DNA of 64,000 nucleotides, from assembly GCF_000208865.1 (NCBI RefSeq), contig NC_018394.1, positions 951,635 to 1,015,634 of the forward strand, read 5' to 3'. Both the position numbers and the translations under genes were made by a program. Every line of letters starts with the position of its first letter. Within the stretch, counting starts at the first letter, position 1. The notes below the pieces were generated by a model. The model was not told the origin of the DNA. It did not search any database and worked only from the letters and a program-made list of their open reading frames with translations. This DNA comes from Neospora caninum Liverpool (lineage: Eukaryota > Apicomplexa > Conoidasida > Eucoccidiorida > Sarcocystidae). Positions 57,301 through 64,000 of this stretch are shown here, piece after piece.

Positions 57301-59173
57301 CGCGGGGCGCGACGGAGACGCAGAGACAGGCGAGTGGGGCGGAGACACCGGGTACAGTTCGGCGGCGACGAGGCGAACGAGCAGGAGAGCGCGGTCTGAA
57401 TCGCACCGAACCACCCAGCCTCGGACCACGACACCCGGACCATCGAGCGCCTGAAAAGAAAATGTGGGCCAGGACAGAAATACAGTCCCCACAGTCATTC
57501 GCGCGCATCCGTAGAATGGACTTACATAGATATATATAGATATATATAGATATATATAGATATATCTGTATGTATGTACCTCTACATTTATATATGTGTA
57601 TTTCATGGATCTGCCTTTTATGTAGGTGTGGACGTACACGGCTCTGAGCCTGTTTGTGGGGAGAGAGGGGGGGTTGTGAGAAGAGCAGAGTGGCCCAAGA
57701 GTCTGAAACGAATGGATAGGGAATGTCCGGGAAAGACAGACACTGGATCCCATCCACGTGGATATGTGAATGATGTGAATGGCAAGAGAAGACTCGAGGC
57801 ATCCTCAGAGAGCCAGGAAAAGGCAGCTGGATTCTCAGGTGGAAAACGGAACCGGACACGGAAAGAAGAAGCGAGCGAAGGAGAGGAGGGAGACACGACA
57901 TCGCACGCCAATCAGGAAGCCGAACGCACAGCTCTGCTCCGCAGCATTCCTCTGCAGGAACTGCTCATGCACAAACTGTAGACGGTCGTTTTCCTCCCCA
58001 GACTCAAGGCACAGAAGAGAAAAGGCACGAACCTGCAAGAACTCGCGGCGGCCTTGCCTGCCAAACACGACACTGCGGCGAATCTGCAAGGATGCACAAG
58101 GAGAGCAGGCGCAGAGAAAAGGAAAGTGAGGGGAGCGACGCTTCGGTGAGAAGAAAAGACGCGTGGACGCTTTCACAGGAAGGCTCAGCGTCGCTCGGCT
58201 GCGAGGCAGGAAACCCCCGCAGCGTTTTCAGAGTTTTTTTCACGGAAAATCGACCCCAAAGGGCGGATGAAGCTATATTTCTAGCGGTCGCGTCGTTCGC
58301 GAGTTTTCCTCGAATCACGTTCGTACACCTCAAATCGGATGAAAAGAGACGGGAGACGACCTAGGATCCTGGTGATACAACTCCAGTTCTGAGATATCGA
58401 GACACCCCAGCGAAAAAATCGAGGACAGCTGAGAGAGGCGAGAAGCGTCTGCTTCCTACCTCCTCGGGGCGAACGATCTTGTCGATGATGAAGCATCCCT
58501 CGACGAGCTCGTCAGGCTCCAGTCTCTGCAGTTTTCGCACGATCCCGATATAAGCATTCTTGAGACGCTGCAGCTGCGCCGTCTCGGCCTCCCTCTTCTG
58601 CGCTTCGATCTCCTCGCGTGCCTTGCTCTCGCCTCTCTCTTCGTCTCTCTCTTCGTCTCTCTCTTTGCTCGAAGTCTGGGCCATGTTTGTCGAGTTTCCG
58701 CTTGCCTCTTGCACCGTCTCGCAGCCCCCTTCGACGGCCAGCTCTGAGAGGAGGCCTTCCCGCCAGGCTCCAGTGTGTGCGGAGCCCAACAGCCACAAGG
58801 CCATGTCTGTGAAGCCTTCGTTGATGTGGCGAACAGTCATGGCCACCCGTTGACTGGGAGGAGAGAGGAGGCGTGGCGCTTCCGGCTGAGGACGCGACTG
58901 CGACGCCTCTCTGTTGAACTTTCCGTCGACGCGACGAGCGAGGCTCTGCGCTGAAGACATGAAGGCGAAAAGCGACGCAGCTTCTGCGGTCTCTGCGGAG
59001 TTCTCGACGCTCCAAGAAGCCGAATACGGAGACGAAGAAGACGAGGCGGAGGCAGCGGAAGAGGCGGGAGATGAAGAGGATGGAGACGATGACGGATCGC
59101 GCTGCTCGCAGAGATTCTTCCCCGGTGGGGCGGGAGGCAAAGGACGATAAGCTGCGAAGAAACTCTGCCGCAT
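52875..59173 (-). CDS. S1/TPR protein resembling TTC14
   Basis: Eight exons in matching phase: 59173-58460, 58083-58033, 57450-57109, 56703-56319, 56044-55504, 54788-54605, 54174-54052, 53579-52875; at least 1,015 residues, last exon not found. Residues 256-480 look like an S1-type RNA-binding fold broken by inserts (VVVRGWVVRC, VPVGTAVRACVTDF, HAHLLLTLNAP). Residues 679-780 are TPRs with the TTC14 order EEQSSQWAQQ, DLNTAMECYEAALLLKP, ADALVARGAAHANR, YEKALDDLDAALGQEP. Exon 8 opens with three copies of GFHDAPAKGTVPS, then an Ala-rich helix, a charged coiled coil and a Lys-rich tail. Human TTC14 has the same S1-TPR-charged tail order; its role is poorly defined but points to RNA. The ATG at 59173 lies just after an acceptor, so a leader exon is possible. 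Confidence 0.83.
53338..53476 (-). repeat. 39-base coding tandem repeat in the TTC14-like gene
   Basis: Three complete units encoding GFHDAPAKGT(V/I)PS and a diverged fourth (GFHEAPRWGG). Copies differ by only one or two bases, mostly silent. Confidence 0.9.
54353..54430. repeat. (CATATA)n / (TA)n microsatellite in a TTC14-like intron
   Basis: At least eight hexamers ACATAT followed by a TA run; in the intron between exons 54788-54605 and 54174-54052. Confidence 0.9.
57526..57567. repeat. 12-base (TAGATATATA) repeat in a TTC14-like intron
   Basis: Four near-identical copies of a unit close to TAGATATATA in the intron between exons 58083-58033 and 57450-57109. Confidence 0.85.
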
Positions 59174-59717
59174 GGCGTCAGTCACCGCTCTCTCCTGATG
59201 GCGAAACAAACGGCAGAGAAAAAAACGTCGGGTGCTCAAATATGTGCAGTTCTTGCCACGAGTAACCCTACAAAGAAAGATACCTACGTGCACACGGTCC
59301 ATGTTTACCATGTCCACCGAGAGCCTTCCACATGGAGAAGACGAACTATAGATAGATACGAATGTTTACACATATCTCAAGTGTATGTACGAGGACGAAG
59401 CCGAAGTGGCTTTTTTTTTCAGATAGGAGGTTGGAGCCCATCGGGGGGCGTTTGCAGGTTTGAAAGTGCAACGCCGAAACTTCGGTGCTGAGAAAGGTTT
59501 GCCCGCGCAAACAGAGAAAACGGCTGGTCGTCACCGAGACAAACAGCGTTGAGGAGAAATTCTTTCCCTGTTCTCTTTCCTGAGTTGCACGGAAGACAGG
59601 ACACGTCTCTTCTTCCGCGCCTTCTGTCTGCCGCGCGCGCTGTCTCCCCTTCGCTCCGTGTTTGGGGCTCGCCGTCTCGTTCCGTCTCTTTTCTCCCCCT
59701 TCCTTCGCTCTAAATCT
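59174..59717. other. Spacer between the Ser-rich gene and the TTC14-like gene
   Basis: Short interval holding the 3' flank of the Ser-rich gene and the TTC14-like promoter or leader exon, both minus strand. No repeat or RNA gene is visible. Confidence 0.5.
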
Positions 59718-61514
59718 CTACTGGAGACCCACGGTCGTCAGCAACTCGTTGACTGCAGCGTCGAAGGCGCGAAGAGAGACCTCTGCGTCGCAGCCGTCGC
59801 GCGCCGCAGGTTGTGCTCTGTCTGGGTCCGGAGGTGTTGCCTTCTTCCCGCGCTCTTCTGTCGCGCATCTCTCCGCGTCTTCCAACGAATTTCCCACTCT
59901 CTCACGCGTCCTCCGTTCTTCGCGCTTCGCTTCGCCCTCCCGCTCCGTCTCCCTCTCTCCGTCTCCCTCTGCTTCCGCCTCTCCTGGTAGCCGGAGCCTG
60001 GCTAGCAGTCGTCGGCTAAGGCGGGAGAGATTGTGGAACTCGTCGAAAAGAGAAAGCTTTCTTTCTCTTTCTTCGCTCTCCGACGTTTCCGCCGCCGTCT
60101 GTTCTCCATTCGAAGCGGCGCGTCCCAGCCTGCGGTCTCGTTCTCTCTCGCTCGCCGCCTCGGAGACGTCAGCGGGGACTACCGGCCATTCCTCCAGCAG
60201 CGCGCGCAAGGCCTGTTCCGTGCACGCAGGGTATTGAGCTTCTTCACAGCTGTCGTCGAACCCCGACGGCGAGCGCGGCGAGTCCTCTTCCCCTCCATGC
60301 GTCGCACCCTCGGGAGGCTCTGACGGATTCGCCGCGGAGCCTGAAGCGCCGCGACGGCGGATGGTGACCAGCTGGGCGGTTCCAGGAAGCGTCGACAGCG
60401 GCAGAGAGAGGCCTCTCGCCACGGGCTGAGTCGGTTCCTTCTGGTCCCCCGAGATGTTTTGCATCTTCGCTCGCAGAGTGGCGATTAACGGCGACAGCGA
60501 ACGGGAAGCAGTTGCGGATTTCCCCGCGCCGTCCGAGGAAGAAGAGGTTCCTCCTCCCGTCGGTGTACCGTCCACGGACGCATTGCGAAGCGGGGAAGAG
60601 CCGGTTTCAACAGGCACAGAACAGGCAGAAAGCGGCACAGACGAAGATGAGGAAGCGGACGATGAGGAGACCAACGAAGACACAGATGCAGACGAAGGCA
60701 AGGACGAAAACGGAGGAGACGGCCCGTCAGCCTTGCTCAGGTTTGCGGGGTCGGTGGAGGGGTGCTGTGGGGGACGGGAACCCTCCTCTTCGCCATGGCT
60801 GTCTGATGCGAACGACGCGTAGAGGCTCTTTCTTCCGTCCGTGGGGTTCTCTTCGTCTGTTTCCATGGTCATGTGCTGGCGAAGGTGAACTTGGAGCGCT
60901 TTCAACGCCTCGTCGGCTCGCTGTTCGCTTCGAGACCCGCACGGCCCAGACGCGCATGCGGAGACACGCTCAGAGTGGGGAAGGCAGCCGGGCGACAGCT
61001 CCGCTCGCTCGCTCCCTGTCTCCGATGCAAGAGCAGTGGGAGCGACACGACCGCAGAACGCCCCGGAAGAAACAGAAGAAGAGGCGGAAGAGGCAGACGA
61101 GGTGGAGTGAGACGTCGAGGACCGGAAAGGAATGAACGGGCACGACCGGGGCGCGGGCGAAGAAGAAGGGAAAATCATACGAAGAAGCGCCGCAGTGCGA
61201 GCGGCGTGCGTTGAGCCTGGCGCCGCAGCGACACAAGGTTGGCCTGTGTCCGCGGGCGCGAATTCAGAAGAAGAGGAAGACGGCAGGGAAACAGACGCGG
61301 CGGGACAAGACAAGGAACTCGAGGCAGACGCGAGGCAGTCGGTGGGAGACGCCGCAAGGGACGAAGAGTTTCGAATCTCGGAGGCGGAGGCACGAGGGGA
61401 CAGAGACGCAAAGGAGACAGGTGGAGAACTGCGGAGAGAGCCAACTGGGCCCTCGAGGGCGACCGGATTTTCTGGCGCTTCAAGAGACCGGTGCTGCTGA
61501 GCGTCAGTGGACAT
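59718..61514 (-). CDS. Ser-rich protein of unknown function
   Basis: A single long minus-strand frame of 598 residues from the ATG at 61514 (context GACAGTATGT); an in-frame ATG at 61583 is an alternative, and the frame stays open to 61742 without another ATG. Most of the protein is Ser/Ala/Pro/Glu-rich and probably disordered. Two parts look ordered: a short helix near residue 225 (ADEALKALQVHLRQHM) and the C-terminal ~60 residues, which end in VSLRAFDAAVNELLTTVGLQ. A mid-region segment (LSPLIATLRAKMQNISG) is also helix-like. I recognise no family. Codon content and the absence of stops over 2 kb support it as a gene; introns at the 5' end cannot be excluded. Confidence 0.6.
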   Translation of the reverse strand: MSTDAQQHRSLEAPENPVALEGPVGSLRSSPPVSFASLSPRASASEIRNSSSLAASPTDCLASASSSLSCPAASVSLPSSSSSEFAPADTGQPCVAAAPGSTHAARTAALLRMIFPSSSPAPRSCPFIPFRSSTSHSTSSASSASSSVSSGAFCGRVAPTALASETGSERAELSPGCLPHSERVSACASGPCGSRSEQRADEALKALQVHLRQHMTMETDEENPTDGRKSLYASFASDSHGEEEGSRPPQHPSTDPANLSKADGPSPPFSSLPSSASVSSLVSSSSASSSSSVPLSACSVPVETGSSPLRNASVDGTPTGGGTSSSSDGAGKSATASRSLSPLIATLRAKMQNISGDQKEPTQPVARGLSLPLSTLPGTAQLVTIRRRGASGSAANPSEPPEGATHGGEEDSPRSPSGFDDSCEEAQYPACTEQALRALLEEWPVVPADVSEAASERERDRRLGRAASNGEQTAAETSESEERERKLSLFDEFHNLSRLSRRLLARLRLPGEAEAEGDGERETEREGEAKREERRTRERVGNSLEDAERCATEERGKKATPPDPDRAQPAARDGCDAEVSLRAFDAAVNELLTTVGLQ

Positions 61515-62605
61515 ACTGTCGACTTTGAACACGAAAAGGTCGGCAGTCCTTCCTCTCACTCTCTCTTCTACGCCGGGACGCATGAGCTGCTTGGAGAGCT
61601 GGCGATCCGTGGGAAGTGTGTCGAAGTGGAAACGAGGCGAAACAACTAAGGCCGAGTGTGGCGAGGCGGGCGGTTGTCGAAGTGGAAGAAAGGTGAGGAG
61701 AAATCGACAAGAAAATGCTGAAAACGATCGACAAGGAGGCACAACTTTCCTTCTCCTTTCGGAGGAAAGACAACGCTCTCTGGAGGTCGAGGGGTGGCCA
61801 AGGTGTTTCTCAGCCGTGTGAGAGTTTGCCCTTCCGCATCCGCTGGTTTCGCTCGCGCTCTCTCCCTGACTCGTTCTGGGCCTCTCTTTTCTCGCCGAGT
61901 CTTCTCCCCGTGGGTCTGGTGCCTTCTCTGCCTGGGACCCGTCCCCCTATCTTTTTCCTCTCTTCTTTTTTTCTCTTCTTTTTCCCTCTTCTCACCCGGC
62001 CTCCGAGCGATGTGTGTCTACCGCCTAGGGCTCCTCGTCCACAGGGCGCGGCTCGGAGTGTTGCGGTGGTAAGACGAAAGACGCGCAGAGCTGCGCTTTC
62101 CCGAGTCGGAGAGAAGATCCAGAACGGCAAGGCAGACACTCGGGAGGGGTGACGACCGGAAGTCCCGTGTATGTGCGCCGAATCGAGACGTGGGAAGAAA
62201 ACGCCAAGGCAGACACGAGAGCATGTGGCAGGCTTGCGAGAGAAAGAAGGCAGCGAGAACTTTGCTGCGCGGACGAGCGGAACGGCGCTTCTCCCGCCAA
62301 GAAAAGAAAAAGCGCAGTCCGCAGTCCTCTTTTTTGTCTAGGCAGCTTTCTTCTGCTTTCTCGCGAACTCACACATGCACTGGGGCTCTCTCTGGGAGTC
62401 AATCGGCAAAGCGCGAGAAGCCAGCTCGCATGTACCTGACAGCACACACACACGCGCGCGACGGCGCAGAGATCGAGAGATGTGACCGCAGCCAGTCTTT
62501 GCCTCTCCTCGGGGTTCGCTCGGGTTCTTTGTCTGTTCGAAACCCATAAACAACGGCGAGTCGTAAAAATCCACCTGGATAGGCAGGCACAGCCGTAGAC
62601 ATATG

Positions 62606-62613
62606 CGCATGCA
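62606..62613 (+). promoter_or_regulatory. TRP-2-like motif upstream of RPL27
   Basis: CGCATGCA fits the [T/C]GCATGC[G/A] element described for T. gondii ribosomal protein promoters. A near match, CGCATGCC, is at 62733-62740. Both are within 470 bases of the RPL27 start codon. GCATGC words are also common elsewhere in such genomes, so this site is weak evidence alone. Confidence 0.55.
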
Positions 62614-62786
62614 CGTGCGGCAGCAGCATCTACCGCTCTAACTATAGAGGCGTAAAGAAGATCGACAGCCACCGTCTCGTCCAAGAAAAGAGGAGACCCT
62701 CCTTCTGTTTCTTGCCTGGCGTGTAAAAGCCGCGCATGCCTCGAGTCGCGCAGTTTCCTGCGGAGTCTGCCGGATTTCCCCCGGGA

Positions 62787-62801
62787 TCGGCTTATAGTCG
62801 G
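62787..62801 (+). promoter_or_regulatory. TRP-1-like motif upstream of RPL27
   Basis: TCGGCTTATAGTCGG differs at one position from the TRP-1 element (TCGGCTTATATTCGG) reported for T. gondii ribosomal protein genes. It lies 270 bases upstream of the RPL27 start codon, on the same strand. Confidence 0.75.
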
Positions 62802-63071
62802 GGACTCCGGCTGCTGCGTCACTCGCGCGAAAACGCCCAGGTTCTGCCTGGCTCGGCCTCGACGGCTCTGGTGGCCTGTGGGTGGTGTTGCAGAAAGAGA
62901 AGAGAGCGGCGCGAGGCGATTGGTGACGCGGGGGATCTCTTTTCTGCGCCACAAGCGGAGAGAAATGGGCCGTTTTCACTTGGGGCGGGGCGTGTGTCTG
63001 TCGGAGAGTTGTTCCTTTCTTTCCGTTTCCCTCAGGATATTCGTCTGCTCTCTCGCGACTTCTTCGACGCG

Positions 63072-64000
63072 ATGGTGAAGCTGTAAGTCGGCACAAATCC
63101 TCTCCTTTTCGAGGGACTGATATCGAAAAAGAAAGATTTTCGACTCTGCGCTTGTGGGGTGCTGTCGCCGCAAAAGACTCCTGTGCATGTCGTGTGTACG
63201 GAGGCTCGACCGAGCAGGCTTCCCTTCCATACTTCTTCTTTCCCCTCCCAAGCTTTTCTGGCGCGGGCGAATTCCGCGAACAAGTGTCTGTTCCAGTGAC
63301 AAAAGCCGCGGCCAGTCGCTCGTTCGCTGCGCCACGTGCGCCTCTCTTTCCCCCACCTTTCTCCACCCTGAAAAAGAAGAAAGGCGGTTGCTGCATCTCT
63401 CTCGTGCCCGGAAAGAACCCTCGTTTCGTCGCTCTTCCGCGCGGTTGATTTCGCGCGCGTTCCCGGTTGAAACGCCTCCCTCTGTGTGGGCTCTAGCTCA
63501 GCCGGGAGGCGACGAGAATGCATGCCCGTCAAATCGAATGAGAACCCTCTTTCTAGGCACAGCGCGAGAGAGGCCAAGTCTGCCGTAGCCGCAACCGCGA
63601 TCGAGTTGATTCGCAAAAACCTGCATTTCAAAACGCCGCTTTTCCATCCAGTTTCCAGAGAGTTGCCCGCGTTTAGGATCCTTGGGGGCGTTTATTATAG
63701 AGAGAGCGCCAGCTTCGGGGTTGGGGAGGGAAACGGTGCGCGCTGCCCCGGGGCGCGCGTGTGTGTCCGTCTCTCGTTTTTCCAGCGGACCCATTCCCCC
63801 CGCGAAGTTTGTCTCCTCTGCGTGTGCTGCAGTTTGAAGTCCGGCCGCGTGGTTGTTGTCCTCAACGGACGCTACGCAGGGAAGAAGGGTGTCGTCGTCA
63901 ACACATGGGAAGGCAGCAAAGAGCGTCAGTTCGCCTTCTGCCTCGTGGCAGGAATTGAGAAGGCGCCTCTGAAGGTGCACAAGAAGATGCCTGCGAAGAA
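63072..64000 (+). CDS. RPL27: Ribosomal protein L27 (eL27), 5' part
   Basis: Component of the large cytosolic ribosomal subunit. The first coding exon is only 11 bases (63072-63082, MVK plus two bases), followed by a 750-base intron with GTAAGT donor and CTGCAG acceptor; exon 2 starts at 63833 and runs off the window. The joined product begins [18 protein letters not shown] and continues with the KOW-type segment [12 protein letters not shown] and the eL27-typical [16 protein letters not shown]. It is truncated by the window at residue ~60 of an expected ~140-150. Regulation: TRP-1-like and TRP-2-like promoter motifs lie 270-470 bases upstream, as expected for this gene class. Confidence 0.94.

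Larger units (their letters stand above)
61515..63071. other. Divergent promoter interval upstream of RPL27
   Basis: Holds the RPL27 promoter and leader on the right and the start region of the Ser-rich gene on the left. Two ribosomal-protein promoter motifs are present (separate entries). Pyrimidine-rich plus-strand sequence dominates 61.8-62.0 kb. No gene is supported inside. Confidence 0.55.

Noticed and set aside
61515..61742. N-terminal extension of the Ser-rich protein to 61742
   Set aside because: The first codon there is GTG, not ATG, and the sequence has untranslated-region character.

Overview
This window is nuclear DNA from a coccidian apicomplexan, most likely Toxoplasma gondii or a close relative (Hammondia, Neospora). 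The signs are: genes broken by short gt...ag introns; start contexts of the gNCAAAATGg type; long disordered Ser/Ala/Glu/Arg-rich stretches inside otherwise conserved enzymes; many (TA)n microsatellites in introns and between genes; a secreted rhoptry-type (ROP) protein kinase; and two ribosomal-protein promoter motifs (TRP-1- and TRP-2-like) upstream of a ribosomal protein L27 gene. Most listed open frames are shadows. Gene models below were assembled by hand from splice signals and reading-frame continuity, and were not tested against transcripts.

Layout, left to right. (1) 1-512, minus: 5' end of a Ser-rich gene leaving the window. (2) about 3.0-6.93 kb, minus: leucine-rich-repeat protein with a coiled coil. 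(3) 9.95-17.57 kb, minus: ~1,905-residue FHA-domain protein. (4) 21.62-27.40 kb, plus: poly(ADP-ribose) glycohydrolase (PARG). (5) 28.19-29.80 kb, minus: SET-domain (SMYD-like) methyltransferase, tail-to-tail with PARG. (6) 30.98-33.99 kb, plus: RING-H2 protein with acidic and basic tail. (7) 34.3-37.3 kb: frames open on both strands, gene content unresolved. (8) 38.32-40.44 kb, minus: single-exon ROP-family kinase. (9) 43.17-46.10 kb, minus: translation initiation factor eIF1A. (10) 48.75-50.59 kb, plus: Ctr-family copper transporter with an unusual repeat- and cysteine-rich N-terminal region. (11) about 52.9-59.17 kb, minus: S1/TPR protein resembling TTC14. (12) 59.72-61.51 kb, minus: Ser-rich protein of unknown function. 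(13) 63.07-64.0 kb, plus: first two exons of RPL27.

There is no operon logic here; each gene has its own promoter. Several neighbours (FHA, PARG, SET, RING) belong to families that act on chromatin or DNA-damage signalling, and FHA and PARG are divergent over one 4-kb interval; a functional link is only an inference. The most unusual item is the copper transporter, whose lumenal/extracellular side carries a nine-unit Ser/Pro/Asp repeat followed by a ladder of Cys-Cys pairs. Gene-poor stretches at 18-21 kb, 37-43 kb and 46-53 kb hold degenerate short repeats, including a dispersed motif whose copies differ mainly at third codon positions.
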